Shown: one piece after another, positions 5,378 to 12,162 of the stretch
How the letters are laid out: every line of letters starts with the position of its first letter
Numbering within the stretch: the stretch's first letter is position 1
NCBI GenBank assembly: GCA_021156265.1
Contig: JAJNBR010000047.1
Coordinates: 1-13,064 of the forward strand
Reading direction: 5' to 3'
Origin: Flavipsychrobacter sp.
GTDB taxonomy: Bacteria; Bacteroidota; Bacteroidia; Chitinophagales; Chitinophagaceae
Length of the DNA stretch: 13,064 nt
Program-made: the position numbers and the translations under genes
Notes under the pieces: generated by a model
What the model saw: only the letters and a program-made list of their open reading frames with translations
The model's database searches: none
What the model was told of the DNA's origin: nothing

Positions 5378-7592
5378 ACCAAAACAAACAATTGTCCTCG
5401 CAACTATGCTTTGCGCAGGCAGTTCCACAGTCATTGCCCAGGAGCTTGAGACCATCGACTCTGTAAGGCAGAAACAACAAATGCTGCAACCCATAGAGGT
5501 GCGCGGTTTGAGGGCCACACAGGATGCCCCCTTCGCCAAAACAGAACTCTCGCGCAGGGACATTGAGAAACAGAATCTCGGACAGGACATTCCTTACCTG
5601 CTGCAGTACACACCATCGGCAGTAACCACCTCAGACGCAGGTGCGGGTGTGGGCTACACCGGTTTGCGCGTACGCGGCACTGATGGCCAGCGTATCAACG
5701 TTACCCTCAACGGTATCCCTGTGAACGACGGTGAATCACAGGGCGTATTCTTCGTCAACACACCCGACCTCGCGTCTTCTACAGGATCTATCCAGTTGCA
5801 GCGCGGCGTAGGTTCTTCAACCAACGGTGGCGCGGCATTTGGTGCTACCATGAGCATCAGCAACCTGCTACAGTTTGAGAAAGCAGGCGCCGAGATCAGC
5901 GAAGGCTTTGGTTCCTTCAACACCTGGAGGCATACCCTGCGTGCAGGGACCGGCCTGCTGAAAAATGGTCTGCAGTTTGATGTTCGCTTGTCGAAGATCA
6001 GCTCTGATGGCTATATGCAGCGTTCTGCAAGCGATCTGAAAGCACTGCAGTTCATTGCAGGCTGGCAGGCTAATAAGAACACGTCCGTTCGCTTCATGAT
6101 GATGACCGGGCAGGAAAAAACCGGCCAGGCCTGGAACGGCGTACCCCAGGATTCGCTACAAACAAACCGGACCTTTAATGGTCTTGGCCTGAAATCGGAT
6201 GGCTATTATTATAATGACCAAACGGACAACTACCAGCAGGATTACTACCAGGGATTTGTTGACCACAAATTCAGCAAATACCTGAGCGGTCACCTGGGGC
6301 TGTTTCTGACGAGAGGTCGCGGCTACTACCAGGAATACCGCATGGGCGATGCTTATGCCGACTATGGTTTGCCTGATTTCATCAGCGGCACAGACACCGT
6401 TACTACAACCGACCTCACCCGCCAGCTCTGGCTTGATAACTATTATTATGGCTCGGTATTCTCGCTGATCTATGAAAAGAATAAGACACAACTGACACTC
6501 GGCGGCGGCTGGAACCAATACGATGGCGAACACTACGGTTTCGTGAAATGGGCGCAGTTCAACATACCTGTTGACTACCGCTGGTACAACCTGACGTCTC
6601 AAAAGAACGATATCAACGTTTACCTGAAAGCCCAGCAGAAACTTACCGAAAAGCTGATCGCCTATGGTGACCTGCAATACCGTCGTGTTGACTACGACAT
6701 CAACGGTTTCAGGAAGAACCCGACCATCATGCCATCGGTTGACTATAATTTCTTCAATCCGAAAGCCGGTCTGACCTATTTTATAGAGAACAGTTCCCGC
6801 AAGCGCCAGAAGGTATACGGCTCAGTGGCAGTGGCTAACAAAGAACCGAACAGGGATGATTTTGAAGCATCAGTAGTCAATCTGCCTAAACCCGAGCGTC
6901 TGACAGATGTAGAGGTTGGCTACGAAATGAACACGAAAAAATGGAGCGCAGCCGCCAACCTGTATTATATGATGTATAAAGACCAGCTGGTGCTGACAGG
7001 TAAGATCAATGACGTAGGCGCTTATGCCCGTACCAACGTAGACAAAAGCTTCAGGCGCGGTATCGAGTTACAGGGTGGCGTAGTGCCGTTTGAATGGATG
7101 AGGGCATTTGCCAATGCGACATTCTCTGAGAACAAGATCGACAACTTCACCGAGTTCCAGGACGACTACGACAATCCTACAGGCGAGCAGATAGCCATCC
7201 AACACGGTCAGACCGACATAGCATTCTCACCAAACCTGATAGCAGCAGGTGGCCTGACCTTCACACCGTTCACCAATATGGCGGAAGGCAACAGCTTCGA
7301 GTTCGACCTAATGGCTAAACATGTAGGCAAGCAATACCTCGACAATACTTCGAACGACGCGCGCAAGATCAATGCTTATAGCTTGTTCGACGTACGCATC
7401 AGGTACGCGGTGCAGATCCGTCCGTTCCGCGAGGTGGCCGCCAGTTTGGCACTCAACAACATATTTAACAAAATGTATGAAAGCAACGGTTATACGTTCA
7501 CCTACAAATATGGTGGGGCACTGACAACCGAGAATTTTTACTTCCCGCAGGCCGGTTTCAACTGGCTGGCCGGGCTGACTCTTAAATGGTAA
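5358..7592 (+). CDS. TonB-dependent outer-membrane receptor, probably for thiamin or a thiamin precursor
   Basis: This is an outer-membrane active transporter that takes up scarce ligands using energy from TonB-ExbBD. From ATG 5358 the protein has 744 residues: a signal peptide (1-28, cleavage near VIAQ), a TonB-box-like PIEVRGL (45-51), a plug domain (about 55-170) with LRVRGTDGQRINVTLNGIPV (103-122) and QRGVGSSTNGGAAFGA (148-163), then a 22-strand-type barrel ending in tryptophan. It lacks the N-terminal carboxypeptidase-like domain of SusC proteins. The longer frame from ATG 5292 would put about 22 extra polar residues before the signal peptide, so 5358 (or 5373) is preferred. The TPP riboswitch immediately upstream is the main evidence for substrate; Bacteroidetes receptors with this leader were named Omr1 in comparative work. 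Here no pnuT or thi gene follows, and a terminator closes the unit. Confidence 0.92.
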   Translation: MKLTAMQPKQTIVLATMLCAGSSTVIAQELETIDSVRQKQQMLQPIEVRGLRATQDAPFAKTELSRRDIEKQNLGQDIPYLLQYTPSAVTTSDAGAGVGYTGLRVRGTDGQRINVTLNGIPVNDGESQGVFFVNTPDLASSTGSIQLQRGVGSSTNGGAAFGATMSISNLLQFEKAGAEISEGFGSFNTWRHTLRAGTGLLKNGLQFDVRLSKISSDGYMQRSASDLKALQFIAGWQANKNTSVRFMMMTGQEKTGQAWNGVPQDSLQTNRTFNGLGLKSDGYYYNDQTDNYQQDYYQGFVDHKFSKYLSGHLGLFLTRGRGYYQEYRMGDAYADYGLPDFISGTDTVTTTDLTRQLWLDNYYYGSVFSLIYEKNKTQLTLGGGWNQYDGEHYGFVKWAQFNIPVDYRWYNLTSQKNDINVYLKAQQKLTEKLIAYGDLQYRRVDYDINGFRKNPTIMPSVDYNFFNPKAGLTYFIENSSRKRQKVYGSVAVANKEPNRDDFEASVVNLPKPERLTDVEVGYEMNTKKWSAAANLYYMMYKDQLVLTGKINDVGAYARTNVDKSFRRGIELQGGVVPFEWMRAFANATFSENKIDNFTEFQDDYDNPTGEQIAIQHGQTDIAFSPNLIAAGGLTFTPFTNMAEGNSFEFDLMAKHVGKQYLDNTSNDARKINAYSLFDVRIRYAVQIRPFREVAASLALNNIFNKMYESNGYTFTYKYGGALTTENFYFPQAGFNWLAGLTLKW

Positions 7593-7622
7593 TTAGGGGC
7601 GCAATATCCTCGTGAAAGCAGC

Positions 7623-7653
7623 AACGCCGGGCACTTGCCCGGCGTTCGTTTTT
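7623..7653 (+). terminator. Rho-independent terminator of the TonB receptor gene
   Basis: AACGCCGGGC and GCCCGGCGTT form a perfect 10-bp stem with an ACTT loop, followed by CGTTTTTAT. It lies 30 bases after the stop codon and closes the receptor transcript before the peptidase promoter. Confidence 0.9.
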
Positions 7654-7701
7654 ATGGCCATAATATAGATGTCATTAACAATCAATATCAGGCAGATATG
7701 G

Positions 7702-7709
7702 TAACTTTG
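7702..7709 (+). promoter_or_regulatory. Bacteroidetes-type -7 element for the zinc peptidase/CstB-like unit
   Basis: TAACTTTG matches TAnnTTTG. Initiation near 7716 would give a leader of about 50 bases. No clear -33 element is seen. An AGGAG lies more than 15 bases upstream of the ATG, too far to be a normal Shine-Dalgarno site. Confidence 0.5.
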
Positions 7710-7767
7710 TAAACTGCCATTTTTACATTGGTAGGCAATTTGATAGGAGTACATAAAAAGAAGAACA

Positions 7768-8457
7768 ATGTTAGGATATTATGTTTTGGCCGGCGTCCTC
7801 TTCCTTGTGGGTATGCTGGTAAGCAACAGGCTGAAATCAAAATTCAAAGAGTATTCTGAGGTTCCCCTGCGTGAGGGCCTCAGCGGCAAAGAAGTCGCCG
7901 AGCGCATGCTGCGCGAGAACGGCATCTACGATGTAACTGTTACGTCTTCGCAAGGCTTTTTGTCAGACCACTACAACCCCGCAGATAAAACCGTAAACCT
8001 GAGCCCGGACGTATATGCAGGTAACAGCATCGCGGCCGCTGCAGTAGCTGCTCACGAATGCGGGCACGCGGTACAGCACGCTACAGCCTATAGTATGCTG
8101 CAACTGCGCAGCAAACTGGTGCCGATCACCCAGATCAGTACTACACTTTCGCAGTGGATCATCCTTGCGGGTATTGGTTTCATGGGCTTCGGCGGTGGCA
8201 ACCAGACGGTGTTGCTGATAGGTATCATCCTGTTTTCCTTCTCCACCATATTTTCATTGGTTACCTTGCCGGTAGAGTATGATGCCAGCCACCGCGCCCT
8301 GCGCTGGATGGAATCTACGGGGTTGACTACCCGGGAGGAGCATGACCAGGCGAAAGATGCACTGAAATGGGCTGCACGGACTTACGTGGTGGCTGCAATA
8401 AGTGCGGTAGCGACATTGGTCTACTACATCCTGATATTTATGAACCGCAGGGACTAA
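7768..8457 (+). CDS. YugP-like membrane-bound zinc metallopeptidase
   Basis: This 229-residue protein fits the neutral zinc metallopeptidase family typified by Bacillus YugP (Pfam Zn_peptidase_2). An N-terminal membrane segment (about residues 2-18) is followed by a soluble stretch with SDHYNP (66-71) and the zinc-binding HECGH (96-100: H96 and H100 bind metal, E97 is catalytic). The third ligand is probably the glutamate in LPVEYDAS (E170). Further hydrophobic segments are at about 128-140, 147-168 and 204-224. Length is normal. The substrate of the family is unknown; a membrane or envelope protein quality-control role is an inference. The ATG start places the N-terminal helix correctly. Only 16 bases separate it from the CstB-like gene, with no terminator between, so the two are probably co-transcribed from the promoter near 7702. 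Confidence 0.92.
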   Translation: MLGYYVLAGVLFLVGMLVSNRLKSKFKEYSEVPLREGLSGKEVAERMLRENGIYDVTVTSSQGFLSDHYNPADKTVNLSPDVYAGNSIAAAAVAAHECGHAVQHATAYSMLQLRSKLVPITQISTTLSQWIILAGIGFMGFGGGNQTVLLIGIILFSFSTIFSLVTLPVEYDASHRALRWMESTGLTTREEHDQAKDALKWAARTYVVAAISAVATLVYYILIFMNRRD

Positions 8458-8473
8458 AGAATAAGAATAGAAT

Positions 8474-9877
8474 ATGAACGTACAACAATTATATACCAAC
8501 TGCCTCAGCGAAGCAGCCTACTTCATAGATAGCGACGGCGAAGCTGCTGTTATCGACCCACTGCGAGATGTAGATACCTACATCAAGATGGCAGAAGAAA
8601 AGGGAGTACAGATCAAGTACATTTTTGAAACGCATTTCCATGCCGATTTTGTAAGCGGTCACCTCGAATTGTCGAGGAAAACCGGCGCACCGATCATATA
8701 CGGCCCCAATACCAACACCAACTTCAAGGTTCAGGTAGCTAACGATGGCGACGAGTTCGCTATCGGTAAAGTGAAGCTGAAAGTGCTGCATACACCCGGT
8801 CACACGCTGGAAAGCACCAGTTACCTGTTGCACGACGAAAGCGGAAAGCCATACTGCGTTTTCACGGGCGATACACTGTTCGTTGGCGATGTTGGCCGTC
8901 CTGACTTGTTCAGCGGCAACCTGAGCAAAGAAGAACTGGCAGGCATGATGTACGATTCTCTGCAAACCAAGATCAAGACCTTGGCAGATGATATAATTGT
9001 GTATCCGGCACATGGCCCCGGTTCCTCATGCGGTAAAAATCTCGGCCCGCAGACATTTAGCACCATCGGCGAACAAAAGGCCAGCAACTATGCTTTGCAG
9101 AATATGAGCAAGGAAGAGTTCGTGAAAGTGGTGACAGAGGGCCTGTCAACCCCACCTGCGTACTTCCCCATCAATGCGAAGATCAACCGTGAAGGGTACG
9201 AAAGCCTGGACGATGTGATGACCAAAGGCCTGGAGCCCTTGTCGGTAGACCAGTTCAAGCTGCGTGTGAAAGAAGGCGCGTGGATATTGGATACGCGGCC
9301 CGCTACTGTATTTACAGAAGGTTTTGTGCCTGAGGCTATCAGCATAGGGCTGGATGGCCGCTTTGCGGAGTGGGCTGGCAGCCTGTTGCCGTTCACGCAA
9401 AAGCTGGTACTGGTAACAGAGCCCGGTAAAGAGAAAGAAAGCGTGGTGCGCCTGGCCCGTGTAGGTATCGACAATGTGGAAGGTGTACTGGACGGCGGCA
9501 TCGAAGCATGGGTAGCAGCCGGGGAAAAGTTGGATATGATCATCGATATAGAGCCGGACGAACTGGCTATGGATATACCGCACGATACAAAGCTCGAGAT
9601 CATCGACGTGCGCAAACCGGGCGAATTCAATACAGCACACGTAAAAGGTGCAGTGAACGTACCTGTGGATACACTGATAGATCCTGTGACTATAGCCCAG
9701 ATCAACGAAGACAATAACCTGTATATACAATGCGCAGGCGGCTACCGCTCTGTGATCGCTGCGTCTCTCCTCAAACGCCAGGGGTATCATAACCTGCGGA
9801 ATGTATTGGGTGGTTTCGCGAAGATCAAGGGTGTAAAGAACATCCCGATCGTTACGCCGCAGGAGCAGAAAGTTTAA
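8474..9877 (+). CDS. CstB-like persulfide dioxygenase/sulfurtransferase (MBL, pseudo-rhodanese, rhodanese)
   Basis: This cytoplasmic 467-residue enzyme probably detoxifies sulfide-derived persulfides. The N-terminal metallo-beta-lactamase domain (about 1-240) carries THFHADFVSGH (53-63), TPGH (H110), GDT (D133) and PAH (H180). In ETHE1-type persulfide dioxygenases the single Fe(II) ligands correspond to H54, H110 and D133. A first rhodanese-like domain (about 255-352) has LVLVTEPGKE where the catalytic loop should be, with no cysteine, so it is probably inactive. The second (about 362-460) has the active-site CAGGYRS with C420. This order matches Staphylococcus CstB, which turns persulfides into thiosulfate. 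The ATG lies 16 bases after the upstream peptidase gene, and a hairpin terminator follows the stop. No sulfide-responsive repressor or other sulfide gene is visible nearby. Function is inferred from architecture. Confidence 0.92.
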   Translation: MNVQQLYTNCLSEAAYFIDSDGEAAVIDPLRDVDTYIKMAEEKGVQIKYIFETHFHADFVSGHLELSRKTGAPIIYGPNTNTNFKVQVANDGDEFAIGKVKLKVLHTPGHTLESTSYLLHDESGKPYCVFTGDTLFVGDVGRPDLFSGNLSKEELAGMMYDSLQTKIKTLADDIIVYPAHGPGSSCGKNLGPQTFSTIGEQKASNYALQNMSKEEFVKVVTEGLSTPPAYFPINAKINREGYESLDDVMTKGLEPLSVDQFKLRVKEGAWILDTRPATVFTEGFVPEAISIGLDGRFAEWAGSLLPFTQKLVLVTEPGKEKESVVRLARVGIDNVEGVLDGGIEAWVAAGEKLDMIIDIEPDELAMDIPHDTKLEIIDVRKPGEFNTAHVKGAVNVPVDTLIDPVTIAQINEDNNLYIQCAGGYRSVIAASLLKRQGYHNLRNVLGGFAKIKGVKNIPIVTPQEQKV

Positions 9878-9895
9878 TTGAACTGATAATAATAG

Positions 9896-9930
9896 AGAAG
9901 AAAGCCACCGCACGGTGGCTTTCTTCTTTT
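9896..9930 (+). terminator. Rho-independent terminator of the peptidase/CstB-like unit
   Basis: GAAGAAAGCCACC and GGTGGCTTTCTTC make a perfect 13-bp stem with a GCAC loop, followed by TTTT. It starts about 20 bases after the stop codon. Confidence 0.9.
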
Positions 9931-9973
9931 AAAAAAGCGGCAGAGGGGCCTATAAAATTCAAGTTTATAAAAC

Positions 9974-9981
9974 TATATTTG
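9974..9981 (+). promoter_or_regulatory. Bacteroidetes-type -7 element for the outer-membrane barrel gene
   Basis: TATATTTG matches TAnnTTTG and lies 19 bases before the ATG at 10001, giving a leader of roughly a dozen bases. No -33 TTTG is evident. Confidence 0.55.
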
Positions 9982-10000
9982 AGAGACTATTGTTTTGAAT

Positions 10001-10981
10001 ATGAAACATCTTTCCGCTTTTTGTTTGTCTGTAGCTATGTCGCTGGGCGTGCTAAACGCCGGTGCACAGGGTAGCGCTGACCCCGGCCTTTCGGCTATTG
10101 GCGGCCTGCGCTCAGCTGCAGGATTAGCCTTCGACGCAGAAAACTTCGAAAACGACCGTCTCGAGTTGAACCTGGGGCACACATTTGCCAAGGGCGACAG
10201 GGATGTAGTGATCAATATGCCGTTTGCGGCAGTGAGAATTCCTCTTCATGAGCGTGGATACTTAGACACGCGTCTGCCTTATTATGCAGCCCGTGGCGAA
10301 CTGGCAAAAATCGGAGGTATTGGCGACTTCACGGTAGCTTATACGCACTGGCTGCCGTATGCCGACGGATTTAGCTGGCAGTTTACCGGAGGCCTGGAAA
10401 TTGGTCTTACCGATGCCAGCCTTACCGATGGCAAAGGCCGCGGCTTGCCGATGGTATACCAGCCGGGACAAGGCAGCACAGACCTGATACTGGGTGTCAG
10501 CGCTCAGTATAAAGATCATGTAAGTTTTGCTTTGGGTTACCAGCAACCGATCATCCGCTATAATGGTAATGATTACCTGCGCTCCAGCCCGATCAATGAG
10601 CTGGGGTATAGCAACGCACATTATCCGTTATCGCGCCAGCTGTACCGCAATGGCGACCTGATGGCGCGCGTGGAAGGTCACCTGACTGGCGTTCGCGCCG
10701 GTATCTCGGGTGGCCCGTTGGTGTTCTATCACCTGAAGAATGATCTGTACGTAGACATCAACAACAAATACCGCGAGTCGTTTGAATCAAACGGTTTTAC
10801 CATGAACCTGGCTGGTTCTGCCTTCTACCGCATGGGCCGTTATGGCCAGTGGAAACTATCCATGTACGGCGCCTTCCCTGTTGTAGAACGTGACTTTAGC
10901 CCAGATGGCACCAAGCGCCAGTGGGTGCTGATGCCAAGCATCTCTTATTTCTTCGGCCAGAATGATTTATTATTTGAGTAA
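10001..10981 (+). CDS. Outer-membrane beta-barrel protein of unknown specificity
   Basis: From ATG 10001 the protein has 326 residues. A signal peptide (1-23, MKHLSAFCLSVAMSLGVLNA, cleavage near GAQ) is followed by alternating beta-strands rich in glycine and aromatic residues. Examples are LELNLGHTFAKGDRDVVINM, the stretch beginning FTVAYTHWLPYADGFSW, LILGVSAQYKDHVSFALGYQ, and a late strand ending ISYFFG. This is typical of a 10-14 stranded outer-membrane barrel, and it loosely resembles the MetA-pathway-of-phenol-degradation barrel family, although I cannot confirm that. The final residues NDLLFE follow the last strand. A longer frame begins two codons earlier at TTG 9995, but the ATG fits both the promoter distance and the signal peptide better. 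It is monocistronic, between two hairpin terminators. The substrate is unknown; a small-solute channel is one possibility. Confidence 0.8.
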   Translation: MKHLSAFCLSVAMSLGVLNAGAQGSADPGLSAIGGLRSAAGLAFDAENFENDRLELNLGHTFAKGDRDVVINMPFAAVRIPLHERGYLDTRLPYYAARGELAKIGGIGDFTVAYTHWLPYADGFSWQFTGGLEIGLTDASLTDGKGRGLPMVYQPGQGSTDLILGVSAQYKDHVSFALGYQQPIIRYNGNDYLRSSPINELGYSNAHYPLSRQLYRNGDLMARVEGHLTGVRAGISGGPLVFYHLKNDLYVDINNKYRESFESNGFTMNLAGSAFYRMGRYGQWKLSMYGAFPVVERDFSPDGTKRQWVLMPSISYFFGQNDLLFE

Positions 10982-10994
10982 ATAAACTGAGTAT

Positions 10995-11030
10995 AAAAAA
11001 GGGGCGGTGATGATTCACCGCCCCTTTTTT
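10995..11030. terminator. Bidirectional hairpin terminator between convergent genes
   Basis: Arms at 10995-11010 and 11015-11030 form a perfect 16-bp stem around TGAT. The core GGGGCGGTGA is flanked by A6 and T6, so it ends transcripts from both sides. It serves the barrel gene (stop 10981) and the reductase gene on the minus strand (stop 11035). Confidence 0.93.
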
Positions 11031-11034
11031 CTTT

Positions 11035-12123
11035 TTATCGTGCGTCGAAATCGACCACTACTTTTTCTGATTTGGGGTGCGCCTGGCAGGTGAGCACATA
11101 ACCTTTTGCTATCTCGTCCGCCTCCAGCGAATAGTTCACTTCCATTTCCACTTCGCCTTCTGTGACACGTGCACGGCAGGTAGCGCATACACCACCTTTA
11201 CAGGCATATGGTAGGTCGGCTCCATGTTTCAGGGCAGCGTCGAGGATATTATCGCTGTTGTAGGCAAGGTCCATATCGAAGGTAGTGCCGTCGAGGATGA
11301 TGCTTACTTTGCTCATGGGCCCTTTGTCTTGTGCATGCTCTGACGCCCATTTTTCATGCGAACGTTTAGGTTGGTCGGGAGAAGTGAACAGCTCAATGTG
11401 CACGTTAGCGGATGGCATACCCATATTCACCAGTCGCTCGCGCACAGACAGGATCATGTCTTCCGGTCCGCAGATGAAAACTTCATCGATACTGTTAATG
11501 TCGATCAGGGTATCTGAGAACTCGGCAACTTTATCAGCAGTGATCCTGCCGTTGAACAGGGGGAACTCCATATGCTCGCGGCTTAGTATGTGGTACACGC
11601 GCAGCCTTTGCATATGCTGGTTCTTCAGCGCTTCAATTCCTTCGCGAAAGATGATGGTGTTGCGGCTGCGGTTGCCATATATGAGTGTAAAGTTGCTGTT
11701 AGGTTCATCTTCCAGCACGGTCTTCATAATACTCATAATAGGTGTGATGCCACTACCAGCGGCGATCGCCAGATAGTTCTTATGTATTTTCTCAGATTTT
11801 CTCGGGGAGAATTTTCCCAAAGGAGGCATTACATCGAGTACATCCCCTGCTTTCAAAACCAGGTTTGCATGTGTAGAGAACTTACCGTCGTCCACCTTCT
11901 TGATAGCAACGCGCAGCTCACCGTCTCGTGGACTAACGCAGATGGAATATGATCTGCGCACTTCAGCATTTTCCATATGAGTACGGAAAGTGAGATACTG
12001 ACCGGGAGCAAAGCGAAATACATCCGCCAATTCTGCGGGTACCTCCAGCGATACCGAAACGCAATCTGCGGTTTCGGGTCTTACCTCTTTTACTTTCAGC
12101 TCATAAAATCTTGGTGCAGACAT
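11035..12123 (-). CDS. PaaE-like ferredoxin reductase with FAD, NAD(P)H and 2Fe-2S domains
   Basis: This soluble electron-transfer protein passes electrons from NAD(P)H through FAD to a plant-type 2Fe-2S cluster and on to a partner oxygenase. From ATG 12123 it has 362 residues, close to E. coli PaaE. The FAD domain has RRSYS (56-60). The nucleotide domain has GSGITP (123-128) and CGPEDM (218-223). The C-terminal ferredoxin domain has C308-KGGV-C313-AT-C316 and C346 as cluster ligands. PaaE is the reductase of the phenylacetyl-CoA epoxidase, but no paaABCD genes are present, so the partner may be another oxygenase or a desaturase. A frame beginning at ATG 12159 adds 12 residues (MALLNNIIKFKI) unlike the usual family start. 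It follows mutL directly and probably shares its transcript. The family is firm; the specific role is uncertain. Confidence 0.9.
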   Translation of the reverse strand: MSAPRFYELKVKEVRPETADCVSVSLEVPAELADVFRFAPGQYLTFRTHMENAEVRRSYSICVSPRDGELRVAIKKVDDGKFSTHANLVLKAGDVLDVMPPLGKFSPRKSEKIHKNYLAIAAGSGITPIMSIMKTVLEDEPNSNFTLIYGNRSRNTIIFREGIEALKNQHMQRLRVYHILSREHMEFPLFNGRITADKVAEFSDTLIDINSIDEVFICGPEDMILSVRERLVNMGMPSANVHIELFTSPDQPKRSHEKWASEHAQDKGPMSKVSIILDGTTFDMDLAYNSDNILDAALKHGADLPYACKGGVCATCRARVTEGEVEMEVNYSLEADEIAKGYVLTCQAHPKSEKVVVDFDAR

Positions 12124-12162
12124 GATCTTAAACTTAATAATGTTATTCAATAACGCCATGCT

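Noticed and set aside
9146..9913. 255-codon open frame on the minus strand opposite the CstB-like gene
   Set aside because: It lies wholly antisense to a motif-rich gene and crosses its terminator. The translation is rich in His, Cys, Tyr and Phe with no family motif, so it is a shadow frame.
9995..10000. TTG start two codons before ATG 10001
   Set aside because: It adds only two residues, uses a rare start codon, and leaves the signal peptide less typical. The ATG is the simpler choice.
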